DNA of 64,000 bases from positions 6,064,001 to 6,128,000 of the forward strand of contig NZ_CP109171.1 of assembly GCF_036246005.1 (NCBI RefSeq), written 5' to 3'. Positions 49,024 through 57,642 of this stretch are shown piece by piece (the first letter of the stretch is position 1; every line of letters starts with the position of its first letter). Below the pieces are notes generated by a model. The model was not told where the DNA came from. It did not search any database and saw nothing but the letters and a program-made list of their open reading frames with translations. The position numbers and the translations under genes were made by a program. The stretch comes from Streptomyces sp. NBC_01723 (lineage in GTDB: Bacteria; Actinomycetota; Actinomycetes; Streptomycetales; Streptomycetaceae).

Positions 49024-50220
49024 ATGGATCTACGAGAACTTTTGACGACGGGGCAAGCGCGCCCAATGCAGGTGGGTGGGGTCGTGAGGACCGGCCGCGA
49101 GGACATTCCGTTCCTCGTGGTGGATGCCCAAGGCAACGCCCTTCCCGAGGTGGAGGTTTGGGTACGCGACCTGATGCGAGGGGACGCCCGCCCGAAGACC
49201 TGTCGTTCTTACTGCTATGCCCTGCTGACTTGGTACCGGGTGTTGTGGACGCTGGGGCGTCCTTGGGATCGGGCCACTGAGAATGACACGGCTGTGATGG
49301 TCGGTTGGCTTCGTGTTGCGCGCAACCCGCAGCGGCGTCGATGTCGGGTGGGTGCGGCTCCGGCGGGGTCGGTGAATGTACGGACGGGGAAGCGTGCTCT
49401 GCCCGAGGGATACAGCGCTTCGACGATCAACCTGACGCTGGCGGCGATGCGGGGCTTCTACGAGTTCCACGCCCATTTCGGGGAGGGGCCTGCGGTCAAC
49501 CCTGTGCCGGAGTCGCACCGTCAGCGTTTGCTCAACCGTCATCACGCGCCGGATGCCCCCTGGCAGGTGAGCCGTCGTAGTCGGCTGCGGCAGAAGACGG
49601 TGGAGCAGTCTCCTCGGTCCATCCCGGACATGCAGTGGGACGAGATGTTCGCCAGCCTGCGGTGCGACCGGGATCGTGCTCTGCTGGCCTGCTACGTCAG
49701 TTCGGGAGCGCGTGCCACAGAGTTGCTGAGAGTGCTCGGTGCGGATGTCGACTGGGCTGGGCAGCGCCTGTGGGTGATCTCCAAGGGGAGCACCGCTCGG
49801 CGGGCGGTGCCCATCTCGCCTGAGGCCGTGCGATGGCTGGCCCGGTACATCGCGGCCCGCGGGCCGCTCGATCTGCAGGAGGTGGTGTGGCGGACCCGGC
49901 GCGGTGAGTCACGGCCGCTGTCCTACTCGGCTATGCGGCGGGTGGTGCAGCGGGCGAACGAGGTGCTGAGCACGAACTGGACGCTGCACGACATGCGGCA
50001 CACCGCGGCGATCCGGATGGCCAATGACCAGGCCCTCAGTCTGACCGACGTGCAGACGATCCTCGGTCACCGCGATATCCGGACCACCACCCGCTACACC
50101 GTGCCTCGGGTAGAGGAGATGTTCGACCGCCTGCAGACGTTCTATACCCGGCCGAGGAACGAGCCGAGGCTGCCAGCCGGATACGACCCGCAGGACATGG
50201 AGGTCGTCTTCGGTGGCTAG
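49024..50220 (+). CDS. Tyrosine recombinase, TnpA-like
   Basis: This 398-residue protein has an N-terminal SAM-like core-binding domain (TCRSYCYALLTWYRVLWTLGRPW). The catalytic domain shows SSGARATELLRV (Arg I), SKGSTARRAVPIS (Lys strand), LHDMRHTAA (HxxR), LGHRDIRTTTRY (His and the Tyr nucleophile nearby). ATG 49024 is preferred over an earlier TTG/GTG because homology begins there. The downstream gene overlaps it by 8 bp, the tnpA-tnpB order of Tn554. Confidence 0.9.
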   Translation: MDLRELLTTGQARPMQVGGVVRTGREDIPFLVVDAQGNALPEVEVWVRDLMRGDARPKTCRSYCYALLTWYRVLWTLGRPWDRATENDTAVMVGWLRVARNPQRRRCRVGAAPAGSVNVRTGKRALPEGYSASTINLTLAAMRGFYEFHAHFGEGPAVNPVPESHRQRLLNRHHAPDAPWQVSRRSRLRQKTVEQSPRSIPDMQWDEMFASLRCDRDRALLACYVSSGARATELLRVLGADVDWAGQRLWVISKGSTARRAVPISPEAVRWLARYIAARGPLDLQEVVWRTRRGESRPLSYSAMRRVVQRANEVLSTNWTLHDMRHTAAIRMANDQALSLTDVQTILGHRDIRTTTRYTVPRVEEMFDRLQTFYTRPRNEPRLPAGYDPQDMEVVFGG

Positions 50221-52651
50221 GGCATTGTCGGAGACCACCAGCCGCACCCGCCGCCGGGCACTGCCTGCGCCGGATGTGCTGAACACCCGGTTCGTGGAGG
50301 GGGCCGGTGTGGTGCAGCCGGAGCCGGCCCCGCCGAACCCTCCGCAGCCGTTCGGGGACCTTGCGGCGGCTTCAGTGGAGGAGCTGTTCGAGGCGGCGGA
50401 CATGGTCGGGGACGGTGACGCGTCGTCGGTCCGGTCCAAGCGGCGGCAGTCGGTCAGCGCGATCACGCAGTATCTGTCGGCGTTCCCTGGCGGAACCTGG
50501 CAGGAGCGGTGGACCGCGTCGGAGCTGGACGACGCTGAGGATCCAATCCCATTCAGCCAGGTGCGCCGGCGCTGGGTGGAGACCGGGTCGATCGTGCAGG
50601 GCGTGACCTTGATGACGACGTTCCGCGCCATCCATCCGTCGCTGAGGGCCCTGCGCGCGAACATGCTGCCGAACTTCGCCGAAGTCTTCCTGACCGGGCA
50701 GGGCACCGCAGACATCGACGCGGCCCTCAGGGCCATCGAGTCATCTCCCTATTCAGGGCTGTCCCGACGACGCGCCCGCCACGACCTGGCTGCGGCGTTG
50801 GTTACCCAGAAGATCGCGATGAGCGACCTGACGCCATCGGCGCTGCTGCACTACGCCTGGGAATGGCGGCGTATCTGCACCACCATCGGCAACGGCGAAG
50901 TCTCCTTCGGAGCCCGGGTGCTGTGGGAGATTCTGTGCGAGACCGGCCACTTCCCGCCGACCACGCCCAACACCCTGCGCCGGGCCCTGAACGGAAATCC
51001 GCACGATCTGGCCGCACTGATCAGCAGATACGAGCTGCGGAACAAGGCTGTTGAGCGACTGCTGGTGGACTACATGCGCATCCGGGTCGCCGATGGTCTG
51101 GACTTCTCCAGTGCTTCGGCCCTCGCTCGCACGCTGGCGCGCAACTTCTGGCAGACGATCGAGTCTGTCAACCCGGACCAAAATGATCTTCGGCTCTCCC
51201 CAGAGACCTACAGAGCCTGGCTGGAGCGCATTTCGGTCAAGGCCGACGGACAGCCGCGGATCGACACCGACAACATCCAACTCGCCGTGCGGGCCTTCTA
51301 CCTGGACTTGTCTGCCTGGGCCACGGCCGAACCGGAACGGTGGGGCATGTGGGCCGCACCGAACCCCATTCCGCCCAGCGCCACCCGCGGCTACGCCGTC
51401 CGGCAGCGCCGCCGGCAGGAAGGTATCGCCGACCGCATCCGCGTCCTGCAGCCGCTGTTGCCCCGTCTGGTGCAGCACATCGACGATGAACTGGCTGCCG
51501 CCCGTCGGCTACTGGCCGCCACTCAGAAGGCACAGCCCGGCGAGCTCTTCACCTGCGAGAAAATCGCCTACCGCAGGATGTGGACCAAGTACGACAGCGA
51601 CCGGGCCCGCTGGGACGGCACCGCACCGGTGCGCGCACAGCGCCTGTCCGACGCGACGGTCACCAACGCCGAACTCACCGAGGACACCGCATTCTGGACC
51701 TGGGCCGTCATCCATACCCTGCGGCTGACCGGCGTCCGCATCGAGGAGCTACTGGAACTGAGCCATCTGAGCATCCGGCAGTACCAGCGCCCCAACGGCG
51801 AGGTCATCGGACTGCTGGTGATCGCCCCGTCCAAGACCGATCGCGAGCGGGTCATCCCCATGTCCGCCGAACTGTTCCACGTGATCGCCGAGATCATCCG
51901 TCGGCTCACCCGCACCGGCAGGCCGATCCGGCTCGTACGGCGGTGGGACCAGGCGGAGAAGCAGCTGAGTGAACCGCTGCCGTTCCTGTTCCAGCGCCAC
52001 AGCAACACCGCCAGCGGCTGCATCTCCGAGAACGTGGTCACACGCATGCTCCGCGGCGCCTGCCAGTCCCTCGCCCCTGCCGACCATCGCTTCAGCACCG
52101 CGAAATTCACCGCACACGACTTCCGACGCCTCTTTGCGACCGACCTCGTCAACAACGGTGTCCCCATCCACATCGGCGCCGCCCTCCTGGGCCACCTGAG
52201 CCTGCAGACCACCCGCGGTTACGTCGCCGTCTTCGACGAAGACGTAACCCGCCACTACCAGCAGTTCCTCGACAACCGCCGACACTTGCGGCCCCAGGCC
52301 GAGTACCGGCCCGCCACGACCGACGAGTGGTCCGCATTCGAGGACCACTTCGACACCCGCAAGGTCGAACTCGGAACCTGCGGTCGCCCCTACGGAAGCC
52401 CCTGCCAGCACGAGCACGCCTGCATCCGCTGTCCCGTCCTGCGGATCAACCCTGACATGATCCCCAGGCTGAAAGTGATCGAGCAGGACCTGGTTGACCG
52501 CCGGGCCCGTGCCGAACACGAAGGCTGGAAAGGCGAAATCGAAGGCATCGACCTGACTCTCTCCCTCCTGCGGCAAAAACATGCCGAGGCCCTGCGGCTG
52601 TCCGGTCACCCGCGCACTGTCCACCTGGGGATGCCCTCCGCCGCTCCCTGA
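50213..52651 (+). CDS. Large tyrosine recombinase, TnpB-like
   Basis: This 812-residue protein has its catalytic domain in residues 470-700: LRLTGVRIEELLELS (Arg I), SKTDRERVIPM, FTAHDFRRLFATDLV (HxxR), LGHLSLQTTRGYVAVF (Tyr). After it comes a Cys cluster CGRPYGSPCQHEHACIRC, a probable zinc knuckle typical of TnpB-type recombinases, and a C-terminal helix. GTG 50213 overlaps the tnpA-like stop. It is longer than Tn554 TnpB (about 630). Confidence 0.9.
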   Translation: MARALSETTSRTRRRALPAPDVLNTRFVEGAGVVQPEPAPPNPPQPFGDLAAASVEELFEAADMVGDGDASSVRSKRRQSVSAITQYLSAFPGGTWQERWTASELDDAEDPIPFSQVRRRWVETGSIVQGVTLMTTFRAIHPSLRALRANMLPNFAEVFLTGQGTADIDAALRAIESSPYSGLSRRRARHDLAAALVTQKIAMSDLTPSALLHYAWEWRRICTTIGNGEVSFGARVLWEILCETGHFPPTTPNTLRRALNGNPHDLAALISRYELRNKAVERLLVDYMRIRVADGLDFSSASALARTLARNFWQTIESVNPDQNDLRLSPETYRAWLERISVKADGQPRIDTDNIQLAVRAFYLDLSAWATAEPERWGMWAAPNPIPPSATRGYAVRQRRRQEGIADRIRVLQPLLPRLVQHIDDELAAARRLLAATQKAQPGELFTCEKIAYRRMWTKYDSDRARWDGTAPVRAQRLSDATVTNAELTEDTAFWTWAVIHTLRLTGVRIEELLELSHLSIRQYQRPNGEVIGLLVIAPSKTDRERVIPMSAELFHVIAEIIRRLTRTGRPIRLVRRWDQAEKQLSEPLPFLFQRHSNTASGCISENVVTRMLRGACQSLAPADHRFSTAKFTAHDFRRLFATDLVNNGVPIHIGAALLGHLSLQTTRGYVAVFDEDVTRHYQQFLDNRRHLRPQAEYRPATTDEWSAFEDHFDTRKVELGTCGRPYGSPCQHEHACIRCPVLRINPDMIPRLKVIEQDLVDRRARAEHEGWKGEIEGIDLTLSLLRQKHAEALRLSGHPRTVHLGMPSAAP

Positions 52652-52703
52652 CAGCCACTGCGCGCAGGTTGCCTGGCAGGGCGGATCATTGTCTCTGCGG
52701 AGC

Positions 52704-54020
52704 TCAGAAGCCGAAGGAGTTGTGCGGTTCGGGGTCGGCCCAGAACATTCGAGCAAGCTGTCCGATCGCGCCGTCGGTGTGCGGAGTGATATGGCCCGCA
52801 TACGCCAGGTGGTGCGCCGATATGCCACCGAAGTAGAGCGAGCTGAGCGCTGAGAGCCTGATAGTCAGGTCCGCCGCCTCGTCGGTCGGAACACACGTCG
52901 CCACGGGGCCATCTGCTCTCAGATGCCACGTCCTGTTGTTCGCCCGGCACATCTGGTCGTCGTCGATGGTGAACCTCAGCTCGCCGGGCGTGAGATACGA
53001 GCGTTGCGTCAGGGCTCGGGGGACATCGAGAAGGCGCGCCCAGAGGTTGTCCGTCTGGCGAGTGACGCGCATCGCCCGCGGGTTCGTGAGCATCCACCGC
53101 AGGGGTTCGTCGCGCGGACGACCGGCCGCCACGATGCTCTTGGTGAGGTCGAAGTCGATCAACAGTCCCCACAACGCGCGGTAGGCCACAGCATTCGTCG
53201 CCTCCAGGGCTTCCACCACGAGCGTTCCCGCACGATCCGCAGTCGGAGACCACGGCAGTCGGAAGTTGGCGATGCCGTCCACATCGCCGTGCTGGTCGCG
53301 GTGGGCGAGAAAGCGCAGCGGTCCGTTCGTGCCGTCCGCTTCGTCGGACAGCCCGTCCCAGCGCCCGGGGAGAGGACTCAGCTCCCCGACCCGGTGTGCA
53401 CGCACGTCCGCATGCACCGGGGGCCAGGCCTTCTTCGCCTGCGCGGCGTCGACCAGCTCCAGCGACCCAGGGTCCGGCTCCGCCGGAAGGAGGGCCGCTT
53501 CGTGACGGGCCAGCTCCCACCGGGTGCGGTAGGTCGCCGGCGAGAACCCGAACCGTCCATAGATGCCGCCCTCGCTCGCGCTGAGCATCGCCAACGGCTC
53601 GCCTCGCTGCAGGGCCGCGTCGAACATGGCCTGCATCATCTGGCGCAGGTAACCACGCCGGCGATGCGTCGCGATCACTCCGGTAGCAGTGACGCCAGCC
53701 ATCCTCCCCGTTCCCCCTCCGGGGACCGTCACCTCGAAGGAGATAGTCGCCGATGCACCGACACACCTGCCGTCGACGAATGTCGCGATCGGGTGGAAGG
53801 ACTCGTCCTTGATGTCGGCTGCCGCCAACTTCTCAAGCCGCTCCGCGCTCGCAGGCCTGCGCTGTGGGGGCCACGGCTCGGGGCCACCGTGCCACGCGGC
53901 GTCCGCAGGCTCCCAGCTCGGTAATCCGTTCGCGAACGGCAATGCCCGGTAGTACGCAGCCATCTCATCTGGCCGCGGCGGACGGACCTCAGTCATCATG
54001 CCGGACATTGCATCCGCCAT
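52704..54020 (-). CDS. Eis-like GNAT acetyltransferase
   Basis: About 438 residues. The N-terminal GNAT domain has MAGVTATGVIATHRRRGYLRQMMQAMF (acetyl-CoA loop RRRGYL) and LSASEGGIYGRFGFSPAT. A second GNAT-like part and a C-terminal SCP2-like domain (LRFTIDDDQMCRANNRTWHLRADG) end in the free carboxylate SFGF, as in Eis. Eis enzymes acetylate aminoglycosides or protein Lys. It is the only non-recombinase gene of the Tn554-like element, in the position where related transposons carry resistance. Start among several ATGs is uncertain. Confidence 0.85.
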   Translation of the reverse strand: MADAMSGMMTEVRPPRPDEMAAYYRALPFANGLPSWEPADAAWHGGPEPWPPQRRPASAERLEKLAAADIKDESFHPIATFVDGRCVGASATISFEVTVPGGGTGRMAGVTATGVIATHRRRGYLRQMMQAMFDAALQRGEPLAMLSASEGGIYGRFGFSPATYRTRWELARHEAALLPAEPDPGSLELVDAAQAKKAWPPVHADVRAHRVGELSPLPGRWDGLSDEADGTNGPLRFLAHRDQHGDVDGIANFRLPWSPTADRAGTLVVEALEATNAVAYRALWGLLIDFDLTKSIVAAGRPRDEPLRWMLTNPRAMRVTRQTDNLWARLLDVPRALTQRSYLTPGELRFTIDDDQMCRANNRTWHLRADGPVATCVPTDEAADLTIRLSALSSLYFGGISAHHLAYAGHITPHTDGAIGQLARMFWADPEPHNSFGF

Positions 54021-54366
54021 CCCCACAGGCGAGCAACCGAATATCCGCTCAGGGCTTGCCCTTCAGCAGCATAGCCATGGGCGGCCAGGGCGGGGGAGCA
54101 CGATTTGGAGCAGCCAGACCTTGAAGAACAAGCTGAGCCTGCGGCAGCCTCGTGCTGATCGTCGACACCATGTAGGGCCCCTACCTGGTCCCTCCTTACG
54201 TACTGCACTCCTACTGACCCGCGACGAGGGCGATCCACACCCGCCAGCAGCATCACAACCGGTTCTCGAACCGTCGGGAGCCGACGTCCGTCCCCGTCCT
54301 GCCCAGCCTGGGCAGGCCCAGATTTGCCCCTCCCGCTGGTACAGACACCGTCTTGAAGATCAATAG
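54021..54366. other. Non-coding right part of the Tn554-like element
   Basis: No gene with coding bias is seen in this 346-bp stretch. GC content is lower than around it. It ends in the right terminal repeat. It may contain the recombinase binding sites of the right end and the promoter of the leftward acetyltransferase. Confidence 0.5.
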
Positions 54367-54675
54367 TTGGTGCAGTTAAGGAAGAAGATCAGACACGCGG
54401 AGACGATCGACGCGGAGGTGGTGGGGTTCACGGGGGCGGCGGGTCGGCCGCGGGCGCTGGCGGTGCGGTTGCCTGACGGCCGTGTTGCATTGTCTCAGCG
54501 GCTCGGGGCGCAGCTGGCCGCGCAGGTCGCGGCGGCGCTGGTGGCCGTTGCCCCGGCCGGGCGAGGTCGGGCGGCTGGGGGCGAGTCGTTCACGGCGGCG
54601 GAGTCCGGACTGCTCGTCGAGGTGCTGGCGGGGACGACGAGGCATGCCGTGGTCACCGTGACGCGCGTGCGGTGA
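54367..54675 (+). pseudogene. ATP-dependent DNA ligase, C-terminal remnant
   Basis: From about 54386 the frame encodes KIRHAETIDAEVVGFTGAAGRPRALAVRLPDGRVALSQRLGAQLAAQVAAAL, the OB-fold end of actinobacterial ATP-dependent ligases. The first six codons (from TTG 54367) come from the transposon end. It is not expected to work alone. Confidence 0.85.
54368..54379 (-). repeat. Right terminal repeat of the Tn554-like element
   Basis: On the minus strand it reads TTAACTGCACCA, matching the left end with one mismatch. Confidence 0.65.
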
Positions 54676-54837
54676 GCTGCCGCGGACGAATCGGGAGGAA
54701 TAGCCAGACTTCGGCTCGGCGAAGGACCGCGGGTCCCAGCGCACGACCTGCTCGCTTCGGCGTGGGTGTGGGCACGCCGTCCCTGAGCTGGGGCTCCGTT
54801 ATCCACGAACGCGCGGACACCTCGTTACGCTGCGGCC

Positions 54838-55614
54838 GTGACCGAGCCCTCCCCGCTGCCAGGCGACCCCTCCGAGCTGCACCTGCGCATCTCCTACGAC
54901 GACGGACTCTGGGACACGCCCCAGGCGGACACGCTGGAGTGCTGGAACGTGGCCGTCCTGCACCGCCGGCGCGCTCATGGTGAACATCGCGAGCCGGTCA
55001 GCTCCAGCGGGTGTGCGGCTGCTGATTGCTCCTCGTGCTCGGTCGAGGACGTAGCCGTCGGCTCCATGACGTTCTACCGGGTTCACCTCGACCGGGGCCG
55101 CAACGCCTACTGGGCCATGGAGGAGGAGTCGGAGGAACTGTACGAGACCGCGCAGGTCCTCCTTGATCCCGAGACGGGTTCCTTCACCGACGAAGTCAGC
55201 GAGCGGCTGGAGTACGTCGGCTCTGCGCTGCTCGTCATGAATCGCGTGACGCTGGATCCGCCATGGCGCGGGCACGGCCTGGCGGCCGTGCTTGCCTGCG
55301 AGGTGATCACCCGGCTCATGGCCGGCTGCCGGGCCGTCGCCTGTTCGCCCGGCATCACCGATCTCAGCAGCCGTCGGCTGACGGCCAGAGCCGAGTGGGA
55401 CCGCGTGAACGCCAAAATTGCCCAGGGGTGGGAGAGCCTGGGTTTCCGTCCCTACCGAGACAATGTCTTTCTTCTGTCTCCCGCCTCGCAGGACCTTGAG
55501 GAGCAGCGCGGTGCCCTTCGCCAGCATCTTGCCGACCTTGGGGGGCTCTGGCGGACCGATGCTGCGAGATCCGTCTCGCTAGCGGGTGAGGCAGGCTCGC
55601 CAGAGAGCCTGTGA
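54838..55614 (+). CDS. GNAT-like protein
   Basis: This 258-residue protein starts at GTG 54838. In the centre, SALLVMNRVTLDPPWRGHGLAAVLACEVITRLMAGCRAVACSPG matches the acetyl-CoA-binding loop (PxxRGxGL) of GNAT enzymes; GWESLGFRPYRDNVFLL is the usual C-terminal part. The N-terminal 90 residues are beta-rich with several Cys. Substrate unknown. Confidence 0.78.
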   Translation: MTEPSPLPGDPSELHLRISYDDGLWDTPQADTLECWNVAVLHRRRAHGEHREPVSSSGCAAADCSSCSVEDVAVGSMTFYRVHLDRGRNAYWAMEEESEELYETAQVLLDPETGSFTDEVSERLEYVGSALLVMNRVTLDPPWRGHGLAAVLACEVITRLMAGCRAVACSPGITDLSSRRLTARAEWDRVNAKIAQGWESLGFRPYRDNVFLLSPASQDLEEQRGALRQHLADLGGLWRTDAARSVSLAGEAGSPESL

Positions 55615-55947
55615 AGCCCAGAGGGGGCGGTGTCCCTCCTCGGGCTGGTGACGCTTGGGGGAACCAGTAGCAAAGTCATCGTGGGATACCTGTCCCGAGT
55701 CGGGACACGCCGCGTGTCCCGACTCGGGACAAGGTCGCCGGCGGGCTGTACGGCGTAGTCCCCGGCGCGGGAGTGTGCCGGGGCAGCTGGTGTTACGGCC
55801 ACGGAATCGGAGATCCCATAGCTGTCGACGGACGGCAGTTCGCCGGGGGCAGACAGGAATGATCCGGGAAAGACTGGCCAACGGGCGCGAGGGCATGTCA
55901 ACGTAGACGACCTTGCAAGAAACCCCAGGTCAGAGAGGTGATTGCTC
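55615..55947. other. Intergenic stretch with a 41-bp palindrome
   Basis: No convincing gene. It carries the palindrome described separately (55691-55731). A GAGAGGTG ribosome site lies at its right end for the next gene. Confidence 0.6.
55691..55731. repeat. Perfect 41-bp palindrome built of two smaller palindromes
   Basis: Two 20-bp arms flank one central C (55711). Each arm contains its own palindrome: GTCCCGAGTCGGGAC on the left and GTCCCGACTCGGGAC on the right. This makes two tandem binding sites in perfect dyad symmetry, or a strong cruciform. There is no T run, so it is not a classical terminator. Confidence 0.85.
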
Positions 55948-56301
55948 GTGACCGTAGCCCCTGCGGGCCCCGGTTTCTCCACCACCGTCGAAGCCCTGCG
56001 GCCGCGGGAGTGGCAGCTCGGCCCCGGTCAGCCGACTCTGGTCATGGACCAGTTCTCCGCCGAGGACTTCCACCTGATCGTCGATGACCGCGCGGACGTG
56101 CACGTCAGCTCCAAGGACGGCCGGTTCTACCTCGGCTGGTTCCCTCACGGCCGACCCGGCACGGACGATGAGGGGTGGAAGATCGCTGTCACCGGCACCG
56201 CCCAGGTCCGCGGCTACCACCTGTCGTTCGACACCGAGACACCGGCCGACATCGTCGCCGCCACCGTGGCGAGGGTGCTGGAGACCTCACGCCGCCTCTG
56301 A
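55948..56301 (+). CDS. Small DUF317-like protein (single unit)
   Basis: This 117-residue protein starts at GTG 55948, 8 bp after GAGAGG. PTLVMDQFSAEDFHLIVDDRADVHVSSKDGRFYLGWFPHGRPGTDDEGWKIAVTGTAQVRGYHLSFDTETPADIVAATVARVLE has the strand pattern and the final ETPADIVAA helix of DUF317 units, in one copy. It lies near another DUF317 gene (57643). Confidence 0.75.
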   Translation: MTVAPAGPGFSTTVEALRPREWQLGPGQPTLVMDQFSAEDFHLIVDDRADVHVSSKDGRFYLGWFPHGRPGTDDEGWKIAVTGTAQVRGYHLSFDTETPADIVAATVARVLETSRRL

Positions 56302-56407
56302 CAGCGCGGCCACCGATACAAAGCGCCCGCCCTATGAGCGCTGGCGATGCCGTAGGCCGGCCCGGCTTCACTGCCCCCCGTTTCCCTCGCCCCCCAGGAG
56401 GCTGCCC

Positions 56408-56698
56408 GTGACGTCCCCGGAGATGACCGTCGGCGATCTCATCGACCTGTTGTCCGGATGCGACCGGAGCGCTCCGGTCCGCCAGGCCATGAACCCGTTC
56501 TTCCCGATGGCGCACCGACTGGCGCAGGTCCTGCAGTCGGTCGACGAGACCGGCCAGGCCGTCGTCTACCTCGCCGAAGGAGCCGAGCCGGAGGCACAGC
56601 TTGGCCACCTTCCGCCGGAGGTTGCCATCGCCCTGACCTGGCAGGGCCCCGTCCAGGCACCGCCGCGCCGTCCCCGCCGTCGTGCCGGCGGCAACTAG
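56408..56698 (+). CDS. Small hypothetical protein
   Basis: This 96-residue protein starts at GTG 56408 after AGGAGG. TVGDLIDLLSGCDRSAPVRQAMNPFFPMAHRLAQVLQSVDETGQAVVYLAEGAEPEAQLGHLPPEVAIALTW is a compact alpha/beta domain. Its stop codon TAG is part of the CTAG duplicated by the IS5-family insertion, so the gene is left intact. Confidence 0.75.
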   Translation: MTSPEMTVGDLIDLLSGCDRSAPVRQAMNPFFPMAHRLAQVLQSVDETGQAVVYLAEGAEPEAQLGHLPPEVAIALTWQGPVQAPPRRPRRRAGGN

Positions 56699-57611
56699 GG
56701 TCCGTCTTCAAAGATCACTGAGGTGGTGGATCATGGTGGGGTGATACGCCGCCATGAACTCACGGATGCGGAATGGGAGTTACTTGCTCCACTGATACCG
56801 CGGGCCGCCACGGGACGTCCGCGTGTGTCGGACCGCCAGGTCATCAACGGGATGGTCTACAAGATCCGCACCGGTATCTCCTGGCGTGACCTGCCGGAAC
56901 GCTACGGGCCGTGGAAGACGGTCTACACCCGGTTCCGCCGCTACGCCCTGGACGGCGTGTTCGCCCGAGCGCTTCAGCAGGTCCAAGCCGAAGCGGACGC
57001 GGCCGGCGACATCGACTGGTTGGTCCAGATCGACTCCACCATCGTCCGTGCCCACCAGCACGCTGCTGCCACCGGCCGAAAAGGGGAACCACCGGCAGGA
57101 CGAACCGGACGATCACGCCCTCGGCCGATCCCGAGGCGGACTGACCACCAAAATTCACCTCGCTTGCGACGGCCGCGGCCGGCCCCTCGCCATCCTGCTG
57201 ACACCCGGCCAACGGCACGACAGCATCTGCGCACGCCCGCTCCTCGAACGCATCCACGTCCCGCGAACCGGCGTCGGACGACCACGCTGCAGGCCCGACC
57301 AGGTCATCGCGGACAAGGCCTACAGCTCCCGCGGCTTCCGCGCCTACCTGCGCAAACGCGGCATCGCACACACCATCCCGGAGAAGACCGACCAGCGACG
57401 GCACCGTCACAACCGCGGACGTCACGGCGGCCGACCACCGGCATTCGACCGGCATCTCTACCGTCGCCGCAACGTCGTTGAGCGCTGCTTCAACCGTCTC
57501 AAGGGCTTCCGCGGCATCGCCACTCGATACGAGAAGACCGCCACTTCCTACGAAGCAGCGGTCAATCTCGCCTCATTCCTACTCTGGGCAAGATCCGTTT
57601 GAAGACGGACC
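56699..57611 (+). mobile_element. IS5-family insertion sequence (913 bp)
   Basis: Terminal inverted repeats GGTCCGTCTTCAAA (56699-56712) and its complement (57598-57611) bound one transposase gene in two frames. Flanking CTAG (56695-56698 and 57612-57615) is the target duplication. It separates two genes that otherwise would be about 40 bp apart. Confidence 0.88.
56723..57602 (+). CDS. IS5-family transposase made by frameshift
   Basis: The first frame (GTG 56723) encodes LTDAEWELLAPLIPRAATGRPRVSDRQVINGMVYKIRTGISWRDLPERYGPWKTVYTRFRRYALDGVF and the first catalytic Asp (VQIDSTIVRAHQH). After the AAAAGGGG run near 57082 the second frame continues: GLTTKIHLACDGRGRPLA, VIADKAYSSRGFRAYLRKRG (second Asp) and RRNVVERCFNRLKGFRGIATRYEK (Glu), to 57602. 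The two-frame arrangement is usual for this IS5 subgroup and the run is a plausible slippery site. Confidence 0.88.
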
Positions 57612-57642
57612 CTAGACCCACACCGAGCCCTTGGAGGCGCCC

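Larger units (their letters stand above)
48948..54382 (+). mobile_element. Tn554-like element inserted in a DNA ligase gene
   Basis: The two flanks join into one ligase reading: ...RAGRSSSW at 48947 and KIRHAETIDAEVVGF from 54386. The ends carry a 12-bp inverted repeat with one mismatch (48952-48963 and 54368-54379). The contents are two tyrosine recombinases in tandem (TnpA-like and TnpB-like) and one acetyltransferase gene. No TnpC-like gene is evident. Confidence 0.75.

Noticed and set aside
54027..54366. Possible tRNA or attachment site to the left of the ligase remnant (GGTTCTCGAACC near 54250)
   Set aside because: No cloverleaf can be drawn around it and the T-loop consensus is incomplete; the segment is better explained as the end of the Tn554-like element.
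55579..55896. Minus-strand gene across the 41-bp palindrome
   Set aside because: The translation has no fold-like pattern, no ribosome site and is interrupted in sense by the palindrome; treated as non-coding.
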